NCBI GenBank assembly: GCA_973895155.1
Contig: OZ316898.1
Location: forward strand, 5,704,001 to 5,768,000
Direction of reading: 5' to 3'
DNA: 64,000 nt
Source: Marsupella aquatica
Lineage: Eukaryota; Marchantiophyta
The notes below the pieces were generated by a model. That model was not told the origin of the DNA and made no database searches. It saw only the letters and a list, made by a program, of their open reading frames with translations. This document shows, piece by piece, positions 34,440-46,988 of the stretch (positions are counted from its first letter, which is position 1; every line of letters starts with the position of its first letter). Made by a program: the position numbers and the translations under genes.

Positions 34440-34700
34440 GCCATAGTGACAAATGTCAGCCTGTGTGAAGGAGAAAATACTACAGTAGGCACATTCCCCA
34501 CCTGATTTTCCTAGATTATTTTCTGACCCTTAGTTTTCCCTTAATTTAAGGATGACTGAGACATTCTGACTTATGGGGTCAGTGACTTTGTGAGAAATTA
34601 GCTAATGGAAAACAGATTTCAGTTGAAAGTGGCCTAACTTTTCTAGAGAGGTGGATTCTAGTGACTTTTGGCCACTAAATTAAAAAACTGGTCCCTGGAA
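34440..34700 (+). repeat. Dispersed repeat family, copy B
   Basis: The order is AATGTCAGCCTGTGTGAAGG, TTAATTTAAGGATGA, a GGGGTC word, TAGAGAGGTGGA, TGGCCACTAAATTAAAA and CTGGTCCC. This parallels copy A and the two copies near 58 kb. It is the most divergent in the middle. Confidence 0.5.
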
Positions 34701-35149
34701 TAGGACCCAAAAGCCCCTCGTCTCCATTGCTCCCTCCCTCTATCCCCCCGTCACTCTCTCTCTCTCTCTCAGACGGTGTCCCATGCTCCCATCACCCTCA
34801 ACCCCACCAAGCAAGCATGGTCAAAATTACCTGCCCCCATCACGCTTTACCCCTTGCAAGGGGCCCAGGGGTGGGAGTCCCCTGTTTGCCTTGGATTGAT
34901 TCGCTTCAAGTGCTTTGCTTAATATTTAATGTTTTTCTTCTTCTGCCAATGTGACAAAGATAGTTCATCATATAGACTAGGCTGACATTTGTGAAGGACC
35001 AAAGCCAACCCCCTGTCTCCTTTGCTCCCCTCTCCAGTCTCCACCCTTTTGTTATTATTACTCTCTCAGACGTGTCACCTGCCCCCATCAGGCCATCACC
35101 TTCGGCGCCACCAGGCAAGCAGCGATGACCTTCCCTCATCACACTCGAC
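34701..35149. repeat. Imperfect duplicate of a C-rich segment
   Basis: A segment with CTCTCTCAGACGGTGTCCC and CACCAAGCAAGC (about 34730-34820) recurs as CTCTCAGACGTGTCACC and CACCAGGCAAGC (about 35020-35120). A CT microsatellite sits at 34754-34770. No gene is seen. Confidence 0.5.
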
Positions 35150-35680
35150 TCGTCCCAGGGGGTCTAGCGTCGGAGCCTCTGTGTGCCCCAGCAATAGGTT
35201 TCTAGGGTCGGAGCCCTTGTTTGCCCCAGCAATGGGTCTAGGTTCGGAGCCACAGTTTCCTCTGAATTGCCTTTGCTTTGCTATGCTTTGCTTTGCTTTG
35301 CGTTGAGGGGTATCGCGTCGGACCCCTGTTTGCCCCAGCAGTGGGACTCTAGGGTCGGGTCTCTGCTTCCCAGCAATGGGTCTAGCTAGGGTCGGGGGCC
35401 CCTGTTTGCTTGGAATTGCTTTGCGTTGCATCGAGAAGGCCCTGCGTGCCCCAGCAAGGGTTCTAGCGTCGGGGCTCTGTTTCCCAGCAATGGGTCTAGG
35501 TTCGGAGCCCCTGTTTTGAATTGCTTTCTGCTTTGCTTTGCTTTGATTTTGTTTGCTTTGCGTCGAGTGGGGCTGTAATAAGAGCTGCTTGGCTTTGATT
35601 AATAACTCTGATGTGCTTTGCTCTGCTTTGCTTCTTTGCTTCTTTGCATCTTTGCTTTGCTTTGCTTGCTGTGCCTGCTT
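35150..35680. repeat. 36-40-bp GGTCGGAGCCCC / CCCCAGCAATGGGT minisatellite with TTTGC tracts
   Basis: About ten imperfect units combine CTAGGGTCGGAGCCCCTGTT with TGCCCCAGCAATGGGT, broken up by TTTGC and TTTGCTTTGCTTTGC tracts. The array lies 0.7-1.2 kb before the E2 start codon. Frames through it on both strands (Lys/Ala/Gln-rich on minus) are repeat artefacts. Confidence 0.85.
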
Positions 35681-36321
35681 GTAGTAGCGTACGGGCAAGC
35701 AGGCACGAACGAAGGCCCACTCCACGAACTCGAACACGTGTCCGCACACCATGCGAAGCGCAGCACCACGGCACACTGCACACGAAGCAGGAGAGGACTC
35801 TCGTTTTAGGGCGCTCTTCTGCTCTCCCTCCACTTTCTGGTTTCTCGGTTCGTCTTTTTCTCGTGGCCACATTGATCTTTGCCGCTACTCTGACTGTACT
35901 CAACGAAGAAGTATTCAGTGTTAGACGACCGGGAGATCGAGGAGACATAGGATTGATTCGAGTGGATTTGAGTTATTGGATTTGGATTTGGATTTGATTG
36001 GATTGGATTGGGAAGAAGAGGATTCACGAGAAGAGACGAGGTGAAAAGAGAACAGAGCCGGGATCAAGCTATTTTCAAGATCTTTGTCTCGTTTGAGTGG
36101 TCTACGAGAGTGAAGAATTGAGGACGACGTGCCGCGCGCTACATTGGATTGGAATTTGAGGCGGATCTGATCGAGGTGATCGTTGTCGTGATCCTGGTTG
36201 GAGTCATTAGTTTTGTTGCTCGATAAATTCTGGAGGGACGTACTCTTGCGAAGAGGAGTTGAGTGAGGAGAAAAAATCGTATGTTCCTGTGATTTGATGT
36301 GAGCGTGAGCACGGCGTCGTG

Positions 36322-39300
36322 ATGGACCGCGCTGTACTGCGCTTGCTGCGTACCTCGAGGACCTTCCGTGGTGCCTCCGCTCGCTCATCATCTGGCCGCG
36401 TCCTCGAGGTGAGTGATGAGATTCTAGCAAAATCTTTGTTGATTGTCTCGCATGTCATGTGCTTCAATCATTTCATTTCCAAGGCGTCGTTGGCTAAGCC
36501 AAGTCAGCTTCCTGTCTGTCATTCATTTCTTCATTCGATTACATCACACAATCATATCTTGGCCCGCCCTCCCCAACCGTATGTCTGTGCACGACGAGAA
36601 TGAAAATCAGGCTCTCACTTTCAAATCTGATCTTTTCCGAATTTAGAGTGGACGCCTTTTAACTTCACTTTTTTTTCCTCCTCGAAAAGGGGAGAAAGTC
36701 TCGTCGGTCTAGTGTAGTAGATTTTTGCGGTCTGTCGGAGCTTCTGAATGAGTGTTGCACTCTCTGTGCATGTTTTGGAGCCCTAAACTATTTTACTCTA
36801 GTCGAGCATTTGGCAGATCCGGAGATCCTGTCTTTCTTTTTGTAGCATGTGGATGTTATGATTTAAATTGCCTCATGCCATGAGCATGGTAGCCACCACC
36901 TCAATGGTAACCAATGACTTTTGATCTTCTTGTTGTTCCATGTCGTCGTGCAGCCGGTCGCGCTCCGACGTAGACCCGAAAATCTGCGTCATTTTGTCGC
37001 CGCAGTAGGTATGTGAAGTTGAGGGAATTAAAAGCAAGAAGTTTTCAGCAGTCTGTTCTTTTGGTTAAATGGCGAATTTTGTGACTTTCGTGTCTGATCT
37101 CAATTTGCTTTATTCGTCGGGGTGGGTGTGGCAGATCATATCTCTCGGAATGTGGAGACGAGGTTTGTTACCCATAACCTCCTTTGTATATTGGTACTTT
37201 CGGAGAAGGAACTCTAGTGGTCGCCGTGGGCATGTCATGTCGTTGATTGGCCAGTGTTCTTTAAGTTTACACTACAATTGATTCTGTTTTTTGGACTGTC
37301 CTCAATTTTAGCTGTAGGACCTGAGGAACAACTAGGGCAGCTGTATTCAACTAGGTTATGGATATCCACAGAGAGTGATATTGCACTACAAATGGGTGGG
37401 TGGGTGTACTCTGGGAGAAGAATGGTCTCTCGTTTAGTTTCCCAACCTGGATTAGTTGGGGAGTATAGCCGTTGATAAAACTTTTTTAGGAACATGGATC
37501 AGACTGCAGTCTTGACTCATTGTTTAAATCTTGCAGTGGTCGTCCATATCCCAAACGAGTGATTTGGGAGCAATGGAAAAGCAGAGGTTTTGCATCCGAA
37601 GCAGGTACATACTCTGCCGCAGGGTTGTGGTGACATCGGACGAACTCATGAAATACACGCATTTTGAAAATGTTAGGTTTTCACTGCGCAAAGTCAGTGC
37701 GATAGAGCGCTGTCCTCTTAATAAAGGAATTTTGCGGTATCCTGGAGGCGGGTCTTTAGTTTCTTTGTGATTCCTGCCCCTCTCTGCGGTGCTTCTTTGC
37801 CCACCAGACCACAATTCGTGATATTTCTGAAATGCCTTGTGGGAAATGTAATTCTTAGTAGTAGTGTCATATTGACTAGGTGGAGGCTTCCTTCCATGCC
37901 ACGTTGGCAACGATGGTGGAGCGTCGTTAATGACTCGTTCTTAGAGTTGTGCGAAACTATTGTGGCTACCTCCTGTACATCTCATTTGAGTCAGGCCCAA
38001 GTTGATTCGGAAGTTTCAAATTGATTGTTATTAGAATGGCTCTCTTCTCATCGCCTTGACATACTGCTCCTGTCCTTCCAGGTCCTGGAGAAGTGGTGGT
38101 CCCGTTTATGGGAGACTCGGTTCCAGATGGAAATATTGCTGAAATCTTGAAGAGTGAGCATATTAACTGCATGATTTTCCATTTACAACTGGCTTGAGAC
38201 CTCCTTCCTTGCTTGTGAGTGCTCTCAGTCGCTTCCCAACGCTGAAATCAGTTCTGGTCCTGCTTTGGTTTCGTACTAATACTTCCTGACTGTATGTTAT
38301 TGTGCCTCGGGATGGCAGAGGAGGGTGATTCCGTGCAGACTGATGAAGTCATTGCTCAAATTGAGACGGATAAGGTCTGTGGAAGGCCCAACATATGTGA
38401 AATTACCGTTTATAATTCAGCAACGCATTCACGAATTCTTTGTGTAGAGGACGAGAACTGAATGGATTTTTTGGCTAGTACAGGTCACTATTGACGTACG
38501 CAGTCCCTTCACAGGCACTGTGCAGCAGGTATGGGCTTGCTGTCGAACCTCTGTTTTTTTACTTGTTTCTTTTGTTCTTTATTTCTTTTAGTCATTGTTG
38601 CTAACTTTAGTACTAAAGTTTCTTTACATGCAATCTACAATTTTATGGATGACCGAGTCTCGAAGTTTGTTACCTGCAATCTACAATTTGGGATGGACTG
38701 AGTCTCAATATTTCTTCCATGTGGTAGGTCGTGGCAAAAGTAGGTGACACTGTCACCCCAGGAACGTTGATTGCCGTTGTCGCGGAGGGTGCTGCAAAAG
38801 CTACGCCTGCTGAGCCCAAAAAACAAGAGGCTGCTGCACCTCCACCCACACCTCCACCAGTAGAGGAACAAAAGAAGCCTGCTCCAACTCCTCTGCCACC
38901 TTCACCACCCCCGGCAGCTGCAAAGCCTGCACCTCCACGGCCTGCAGGTTCTGGTCTCCAAGAGCCTCAGCTTCCTCCCAAGGGAGGAGAAAGAAGGGTA
39001 AGAGTCTTCCAGTTTGAAGATCTCTGTATGCAGTGGAGGCTTGCCTTCTAAGAGTGTGTGATCTGATATTTAGGCAGAGTCATTTACAGGATTGTTAGTC
39101 CAACCGTCAAAAGCCATTGCTTCATCAAGTAAGGGCCAAGTGAGCCAAAATACAAGAAAGAGTACAAATCCGGAGAGGTCAACGAAATAGAAAAACTTGA
39201 AAATTATAGTAGATATGAACCCGTCATAAAATAAAAGGGAACTTTAAGGGAAGGTACGAAATACCAGTGATCTACACATCCAATGTAGTGGCTAGGTCCG

Positions 39301-41143
39301 CAAGTGGGGCGTGGATATCTTCCAGCATGGCAAGCCTCTGATAAGTTGTACGGGTACTTACTACTAGTTGGTTGGAAGGGTTTAGGGTGGTGTTTGTTGT
39401 TTGTTTTTTTGGAGTGGTGCGTTCTCTGAGTCTCCTGCTCTAAACTTGGACTTGTTGTTTGCATCAATGTTTTCAGGTGCCCATGACCCGACTCAGAAAA
39501 CGGGTGGCTACACGATTGAAGGACTCACAAAACACGTTTGCACTGCTGACTACATTTAATGAGATTGACATGTATGTAATCAAGGTCTAGCAGGATGACT
39601 CATCTAGACAAAACTAGGCTTGGATGAGTACGAGTAAAAACAAGTTTCAAATTACTGTGTGCAGCAGCATGACAGGAAATTGGGAAATTTTCGGAAAGAA
39701 GATGATGAACCATGAAGTCCCTCTGCTTGGCATGACAACCTTCAGTGTGCATTGAACTTAGCTTGACGCTGTATAGGCTGACGTCTCATTCGGAATGCAG
39801 GACAAATCTGATGGAGTTGCGGAGCCAATTTAAGGACGCATTCTTGGAAAAGCATGGCGTGAAACTCGGATTCATGTCAGGATTCGTGAAGGTACTGACT
39901 CCCTTTATTTGAAAATTATAGCTTGAACACTGGGAGAGACTGAGCTTAGGGTGCTAGCTAGTAAGGATTAATTTCAGTCCATGTTTTGAGATTTCTGTGA
40001 TGTCATTTGTACTGTTTTCGTGTCCAGTTGTATTTTTGCGTCATGATTATCGCAATCATTCAGCTTTTCAGTCTACTCTGTCTGACAAGGTGAAGGTTTT
40101 TATTTCTCCACTTCAGATATATAAGTTGAATGGTTTCTTCTATGGGATGGATAAGAAAGTTATCTAGCGGCATTTCATCGACCAGTTTCTGCCTTTACAT
40201 GATCTTGATATGCACCATTGTCGGCTCATGTGCAGGCAGCCTGCAGTGCTCTAAAACAGCTTCCGGCTGTTAATGCTGTCATTGATGGGGATGATATTAT
40301 CTATAGAGACTATGTTGATATCAGTATCGCTGTTGGGACTGAGAAGGTATACATTATTGACTTCGTTTTGTTACCGCTCATTGTGCTGAGGTGAATCTAT
40401 TGGTTGGATAGCGATCTGGTGAGGTCTCTGTTACATGTTTTTTATATATTGAAGGTAGGAGGCGCAACTACAGGCATAAATCATACGTTGGAGGGACCTA
40501 TCTGAAAAGCTGTGTGTTTCCTGCATTGAATTGTTGTTTGTGGTTGTGTACAGGGTTTGGTTGTCCCGGTTATTCGTGGCGCAGACAATCTAAATTTTGC
40601 AGAAATAGAAAAGACAATGAATATACTTGGGAAAAAAGCAAACAATGGAACTATTTCAATTGATGATATGGCAGGGGGAACTTTTACCATTTCAAATGGT
40701 GGTGTCTATGGAAGTCTTATCAGTACTCCCATAATTAACCCTCCTCAGGTGGCTAACTTACCCACGTGTCTAGTTGCAAAACAATGTTCTCTGATAGCTT
40801 GTTTTGTCACACTGTTAGAACGCACTCTGGACAAAATTACGTCGACTATCAGTAGGAAAATACATTAGAAGATGATATTCAAAACTTTAGTGTTTTTCTC
40901 ATTGGGGAGCTTTGCGTTGCGAGACCTGAGATGTCATGGCTGTCTTTGCAGTCGGCGATTTTGGGAATGCACTCCATTCAGAAACGGCCAGTCGTTGTTG
41001 GGAAGGACATCGTGGCAAGACCGATGATGTATGTTGCCTTGACTTATGACCACCGCCTTATTGATGGTAGAGAAGCGGTGCTCTTTCTCCGGGCAATCAA
41101 GGATATTGTAGAAGATCCTCGACGACTGCTCCTAGATCTCTGA
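36322..41143 (+). CDS. DLST: Dihydrolipoyllysine succinyltransferase, E2 of the 2-oxoglutarate dehydrogenase complex (mitochondrial)
   Basis: This is E2 of the TCA-cycle 2-oxoglutarate dehydrogenase. Its lipoyl arm carries the succinyl group to CoA in the matrix. Eleven exons join in phase (422 residues, TGA end): 36322-36408, 36954-37008, 38082-38153, 38319-38374, 38484-38528, 38728-38997, 39477-39571, 39801-39891, 40236-40346, 40554-40748 and 40952-41143. Residues 1-47 are an Arg/Ser-rich transit peptide starting [13 protein letters not shown]. The lipoyl domain (~50-126) has its lysine in QIETDKVTIDV (K90). A Pro/Ala linker (~127-192) comes from exon 6. The catalytic domain begins [15 protein letters not shown] and ends with [13 protein letters not shown] (H393, D397). 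No peripheral subunit-binding domain is present, as usual for eukaryotic E2o. The length is slightly below the ~460 of flowering plants. The start is the only ATG before the transit peptide. Confidence 0.95.
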
Positions 41144-41459
41144 GGTACAGTACAACTTGGTTGTCAGCCCTGTTTTGTAGACTTGCTGAACCATCCAGTA
41201 CATCAGCTGATGGTGCAGCGTATTGAAGGATTTGATGATACGCAATGAAGTCTCCAAGCCAACTTCATATTGATTCTTGGTAGAGGATCGTGCTTTTTGA
41301 TCTATCGTGCTTCATTCTTATTTGTGCGCATGTGGAGTAGTCTTTCTATTTCTACTGTTGTGAGACCTATTCCGCGTAGCCAGTGGTTTTAAACATAAAC
41401 CTCTGGTCTCTAAATGAGAGGTAGTTCATGTTTCCTGTAGCCTGAGCCATTCAGAAATC
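41144..41459. other. 3' flank of the E2 gene
   Basis: No further gene. It presumably holds the 3' untranslated region; I see no unambiguous poly(A) signal. Confidence 0.35.
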
Positions 41460-41830
41460 GAATTTGTATAGACTGGCATTGATCGCCAGTGCCGCCAGGC
41501 AGGTTCCTGGCGATGTAAATACTTCCTTGCAGTACTTGTAGGAAGTTTTTTGCAGTCATTTTTTTGGATTCAGGAGACTTTTTTGACCCATTGGCTGCAA
41601 AGTGTCATGACCTTTCGACATGGCTTCCTGGCAGTATCAGTAATTCACTGCAGTTGGAAGTTTGGCAGTAGGGTTTGGAGACAGCAGTTGTTTTTTTCCC
41701 ACTTGGCTTAACGACGTCATTACTTTCGACATGGCTTGCGGCCAATCTACGTAGTTCCGGAAGGTTTGGCGGTTTTATTCGGATATAGGCGATATTTACC
41801 AACTGGCTAATAAGTATCATCACATATGGA
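41460..41830. repeat. Degenerate ~115-bp tandem repeat
   Basis: CTTTCGACATGGCTT(C/G)C is followed by GGCAGTA or GGCCAATC and then GTAGTTC or GTAATTC and GGAAG(T/G)TTGGC in successive units near 41615 and 41725. A weaker unit at about 41500 has CTTGCAGTACTTGTAGGAAG. Confidence 0.55.
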
Positions 41831-41927
41831 GGGTTCGCATTATTTTTCTGACAACTGTATGTCTATGAAGTGATTACTTGTATTGATAAGATTTCGATTA
41901 AGATAAATTGAATTTATTGATCAATCT

Positions 41928-42250
41928 TGAGCTTCTATGCAAGTTACACGGGGAGTCTATGCAAAATTGGTAGAGGTCTAATGCTTAAGGGCCGCCTTGC
42001 ATGCAATCTGACCTTGTGAAATCAACCTGGAGCTCGTATGCAAGATGGTCCCTTTGTAGAGCTTACGCAAAACTGGTAGAGCCCCAATGCTTAACGTCCA
42101 TCTTGCATGCTTTTGTGAGATCACCCTTGAGCATGAATGCAAGATGGTCTACTGGTGGAGAGTGTGCAAAACTGGTACAAGTCCAAATCCCTTAAGGCCG
42201 TCTCGGCCATTTTGAAACTAATCCTGAGCCTGTATGCAAAATGATCCACA
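41928..42250. repeat. 100-bp tandem repeat, about 3.3 units
   Basis: Units begin near 41928, 42027, 42127 and 42223 with (C/T)TGAGC(T/C)...TATGCAAG. They contain GCAAAACTGGTAGAG and AATGCTTAA, and end with CTTGCATGC. Confidence 0.85.
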
Positions 42251-42604
42251 TGTGGCTTGAGCTTGTTCAAATCATTTTTTAGCGTTATATATGTGGGGAA
42301 AACCAACAGGCCGAAGTGAATAAAAGGGGGTGGGAAAAAATAAGAGAGAACGTCCAAAGGAGGCGGGGGGAAATACCAGCAGAGGAAGATGGGATGTAGG
42401 AATAAACAAAAGAACAAGTAAGCATGCTTGGAGAAAAGAAGCGGTGGGGCCTATACAGAAAGGCCAAAACTAAAACTAAATCCTGTTTGGAGAGTGGGAG
42501 CAGCAGGGCCAAGAATGGGGCCCCAAAACTGTTGCAAAAATCCAGATGAATTGGCAGCATAACATTTTCTACAAGCTAGAGATCACTTTAACTTCGGTCA
42601 GCAG

Positions 42605-42728
42605 AGGACCCCTTCTAGCGCCTAATTGCCGAGTCCTAAGAAAGGAGAAATATGAGAGTCAAAGTAAGAACCCCTTCTAGCGCCTAATTGCAGAGTCCCA
42701 AGAAAAGGAGGAATATGAGTATCAAATT
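42605..42728. repeat. 62-bp tandem duplication
   Basis: CCCCTTCTAGCGCCTAATTG, followed by GAGTCC and AAGAAA(A)GGAG, occurs twice in direct succession. Confidence 0.85.
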
Positions 42729-42930
42729 GTGTTACTATTTATTTATGGAGGGGGTTCACTTAGTGTATGTGGGGGATATTCCATATATGTGATCCCTCCC
42801 CCTGATAAGTGCTGGTCATGCTAACTACAAAATAGCAGAAACCACTCCTGATCGAAGAAAATATTTTCATGATGTTTTGAGTGGTCTGTTCTCTAATAAG
42901 ACTTTTTCAAAAACAAAATTATATATATAT

Positions 42931-42964
42931 AGTACCCCTGTTATCAATATTCAACAGGGGTACT
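42931..42964. repeat. Perfect 12-bp inverted repeat with 10-bp loop
   Basis: AGTACCCCTGTT and AACAGGGGTACT are exact reverse complements around ATCAATATTC, preceded by an AT dinucleotide run. It may be the tip of a foldback or a cruciform-forming site. It has no gene context. Confidence 0.8.
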
Positions 42965-43946
42965 TCAAGTAGGTCCGAATAGCAGCGTTATAAAAAAAAA
43001 ACTAAGTGAAACCCCCCCCCTCCCCAAGAGGTTAAGGCCTTGCAATTATCCATGGCTCACACTAAGGTCTGTGATCAAGGCTTTAGGGCAACGGTTAGAA
43101 TAAACCTACCTGCCAAATTGTAACAAACCATAGATAGAAGTCATCTATGGCCTTAGTAGGTAAGTCCAAGTGGCTGTGTAGCATAGCACCACAACATCGC
43201 ATGACCCCACAAAAACAGAAGATAAACCAGAATAAGATCAATCAACAAACACGTGTAATCAAGCCTATGGGAAAAGATTGCATCTAAGATTGTCTAGCAC
43301 AACCCAGATTGAATCCCAAACGCTGTGTAGTGTATCACCAAAGCAAACATTTCAAAGCCCATTGAAAAGTTTGCTGAGATTCCATCTAGGTTGAAAATTC
43401 CATCCAAACACCTTGGACTACGTTAGATGTCATGGGACTATGAGAAGAATAAGTTTTCAAATTTAATCATATCAAATGTGAGATGATGACAGCAATGACA
43501 ACATTTGGGTTGAGAATCACACCAATAGTTTCATATTGACATGTGTGAATGTGTTCTTTTGGTGCTTTGTTCCAAGGAGCATAAATAGCACAAAATACTG
43601 GAGAATAGCCGGGTATCTCCCAAGCTTGGATGGACTGGCACCGAATGGCTAAAGACTCCAGTAGTATCTTTTTTAAGGTTTGTATTGAAATCTGTAAGTG
43701 AGCCCCTGCCTGTTGCACGCGGTTTTAATTATTTACTTCCCCTTGTGATAAGTTGTTCCCCATGCCCACACTACTTGGGATATCCTAAAACTGAAACGTC
43801 CTTTTGGAAAGTGATAAATAGTGGCTCATGTGTGGCTGGTGAACTACTCATAGCGTCCCAAAGGAAGCAAATTACCTAAGAAAAAATCTCAAACTTAGTG
43901 AGGTAGTAGATTGGTCATCAGAGAACATGCTGGAAGAATCTGAGAT
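42965..43946. other. No gene seen
   Basis: A poly(A) and a poly(C) tract (42990-43026) begin this AT-rich stretch. No supportable frame is present. Confidence 0.35.
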
Positions 43947-44215
43947 TCAAAAGGATCCAAAAAAATGTCCATAGAAATGCACAAACTTGCCAAAAACCAG
44001 CTTATTCGAGTTGGCCGGGGTGTCTGGAAAAATTAACTGTGTATCATCAGCAAAAGTGAAGCATCTTTCCAAAAGCAGTGCACCACTATTTCCAAATGTA
44101 AATTGACTGATGACTTTGCGCAGTCCATCACAATGGACAGAACAAAGCCCTTGGTCCATCCAAGCTTCATATTCCAAATACTCCCTCCAAGGACAATATT
44201 ATGCCAACTCAACAA
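43947..44215 (-). pseudogene. Non-LTR (LINE) reverse-transcriptase relic
   Basis: The minus strand reads SGALLLERCFTFADDTQLIF, followed by PDTPANSNKL. FADDTQLI matches the [FY]ADD catalytic box of LINE reverse transcriptases, and the text just upstream (WTKGFVLSIVMDCAKSSVN) resembles the ...PLSPxLFxxVMD... segment. Frames differ between the two parts and no wider RT domain remains, so this is an old fragment. Confidence 0.35.
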
Positions 44216-44458
44216 AAATTAAGGATGAGAGGTAAGATAAAGGCAGACTCCAACCTCCCCTGCTACCAGTTACCCTAGTATTGGAAGAGATACTAGGAGG
44301 AGTCGAGTTGAATATTGACCACGCCTTGGGTCAGTGGCAGACAGATGAGTGGGGCAGGCCAGGTCTGATGATTGAATCATGTTGGAGGTGTTCATTCTTT
44401 TAGTACAAATCCCAATAGCTTTTGACGCTTAGAAAATGACATACTTCACGCCTTGCAG

Positions 44459-44575
44459 GCAGCAAACAATGAGGGCCGTGTGCAGCCAGTGCTTGAGGCC
44501 CATTAATGGCCTCGAGTCTGCCTTTCATCCTTCAGAATGGACCTCATCCAGCCTGCTTTTCCATGGTGAGCCTTC
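44459..44575 (+). pseudogene. Isolated exon-like fragment resembling a SET-domain methyltransferase (ATXR2/SMYD-like)
   Basis: A 39-codon frame lies between a good acceptor (CTTGCAG) and donor (GTGAGC). It encodes QQTMRAVCSQCLRPINGLES and SEWTSSSLLFHG. The VCSxCLRxI...LES pattern resembles the zinc-binding stretch of plant ATXR2-type SET proteins. I found no neighbouring exons that would complete the gene, so it may be a captured fragment, an exon of a gene whose other exons I missed, or chance. Confidence 0.3.
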
Positions 44576-45834
44576 GCTACCAAGGCACATGCTTATAGAG
44601 AACAGATCTTGTCAGAAGCCATGTGTTTATCAAACTTGGAGTTTCACTAAGTGCATATTTTTTGATACCACATGTGATCATAGATTAAGTTAAATACCCA
44701 TATGTTTTAAGATTTTTTTTTAGAAATACTAATTATTGTCACTTCTAATGATCTATTTCTGTCTTTGAAAGTATATATTAAGGACAAAATCCATCCTGCA
44801 GGAATGAATCATCTGCTTTCACTCGAAGTGCATCTTTCTGTGACCCTGACATCTTGGCCTGACATGCACTGACTCCAACTTGTCCTCAGCTGACACAAGG
44901 GTTTAGGTTACTATGGGGGGTTCCTGCCCCACCCTCCCTGATGCAAAGCCTGCCTCGCCCGTGGTGCCCTGCATGAGCAAGTGAGGGCTGGGCTCTAAGG
45001 GTGGGGGACGAAAGGGCAAGGTTGGGGGGGAAGGACAATGGGGAGAGGGCGTTGAAGAGTGAGGGAGGGAGAGCAGGAGGAGAGAAGGGGAGGGAAGGCT
45101 GCGAGGGAGGGAAAAAGAGAAAAAAATCTCCCTAAACGTAGCACGGTGTGAATGTGCTTGTCCCTACAATGCCCAGTCCCCATTGCTTGTCTTGCACTTG
45201 ACCCAACCTTCCCGTGCCCTTCCCACCAACGGCACTTTCACAACAGCAACATTGACCAATGACTACATGGCCTCAAAGATTGCATGACTGCAATGATAAC
45301 ATGGCAACAACAACAATTGAGCAAGGCATGGGCATTGAGCTAGTAGACTTATATCTAGAGTCTTAACTATTGAATAAACAACTGCACTCATATGACAACA
45401 TGCACATGTAAAACAGCTACTAAACACACAAATGGTCGACACATGAAATAGGTGGTTCACCTCACCAAGTTTACATTCAAGAAAACACACAAGAGAACTT
45501 TCATGAACTCTAGGTCCATTTAGCTATACTGAGTCTCCACTTATTAAGCTCTCCCTATCTCTCAACTGGCACATCCTCCCTCAACCAAACACCTGACCAT
45601 GGTTATGTTGAGTATTGCTCTTAGTCTTGTGACTCTAGAGCTAACCGTAGTTAGGCTAACTCAAGTTAGGACTTAGCTTAGGTTAGCAGTGATGCATGCT
45701 GTATATAACCAGGGCTGATGCCAGCCCCTAGTGGATCGTCATTGTTGGAGTGGAGCAAGAGAGAAGTAAAAGTCTCTTGCTTTCCCGTGGACATAGCCTC
45801 AGTCGTGAGGTGAACCACGTACTCATTGTGTCGA
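44576..45834. other. No gene; G-rich tract; TATA-like segment at the right edge
   Basis: The plus strand at 44995-45120 is very G-rich (GGGTGGGGGACG, GTTGGGGGGGAAGG) and could form G-quadruplexes. GCTGTATATAACCAGG near 45700 resembles a TATA box 130 bases before the 4-kb element. No gene is visible. Confidence 0.4.
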
Positions 45835-46988
45835 TGTCACTTGCCTATCCAACGATTAATACTTGTGAACCATACTTTTCTTGGCTTAAACCGTTGGTAT
45901 CGTATTATGGGGTCGTGAAGGGACGCTATTTGGAGGATTTCCACATCTAAGAATGAGTATGTTTGATTCCGTTCTCGAAAGTGTACTTTTTGATCAAGTC
46001 TACCGACTAGTCTCTCTGTTTTTGATCAAGTCCAAGGGACTGGCCCTACCATCTACAACTCATGCCCGCGGGTGAGTGCTGTCACCACTCCCTTCTCATG
46101 GGCAGGCATACAAACATTTATGATAAGATTTGAACACTAGTGACAAGGGCAAATGTTTCCACAACAAAACCGACCACATGCACTAGGGGAGGAAAACAAA
46201 CAACACAAGCAACAACAAGTGACACACAAAATATCGGAACCTCAAGCCAAATTCATATCTCTTGGTGTTTCCCGTAACACATGCAAGGACAACCCGACCT
46301 CCTGCCTCCCTGGGACAAGTACTACGTTCTCCACCTCACTACTCTAGCTTGAACTTCTCCTAATCGGTGTGCTACTCACCAAAGCTACTCAAAAGCATCA
46401 AAACACTACACTGAGTTTACCCCCCCCCTCATTCACAACGGGGCTTCCCCCTAAATACTGGAAACAAACACCAAAGCACCCCTCACGGGGTCACAAAGAT
46501 GGCGACTACCCCAGCGGCGCCACTAAAACCCTTCACAAAGAAATTCTTAATCCTAAAGCATGCGGCACGCACATGCTCCTAAAATCCAAATCTAACTATG
46601 GGACTGCCGGTGCCTTCGACAGCGCCCCATAACATCGCTCCGTGAACTGCAAAAATGCAAGGGACCTCACAATTGCCAAAACTAAGTGCCACTCTGATTG
46701 CACCTCTGAGCTCACCCCTGGGTAGCCCCCCTGATCATGAATCACCAAACCTCTCCCAAAACGGACGTCGGACGACCAAGTTATGGACGTTTTAGTTTCA
46801 CGTACTTACCAACTTCGTCGGGCCCTAACTTACTCATCCTGCTCCATTTGAGGAGCGTCGCCTCTTGTTGGAATCAACTCCGAGAGCTCTTTCCATCAAG
46901 CCCGTGAGTGCCCACTTCCAAAAAGTTTCAAAATGTAGAGGTCGTACGACCAAGTCCGTATGGCTACCCTAGTCCTCCTCCTCCTCAC

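Noticed and set aside
35096-35948. Minus-strand Lys/Ala/Gln-rich frame of 258 codons upstream of E2
   Set aside because: It translates TTTGC and GGTCGGAGCC repeats and has no domain-like content.
37136-37169. A possible extra exon of the E2 gene between exons 2 and 3
   Set aside because: It has an acceptor and a weak donor, but its 34-base length would put exon 3 (the start of the lipoyl domain) out of frame.
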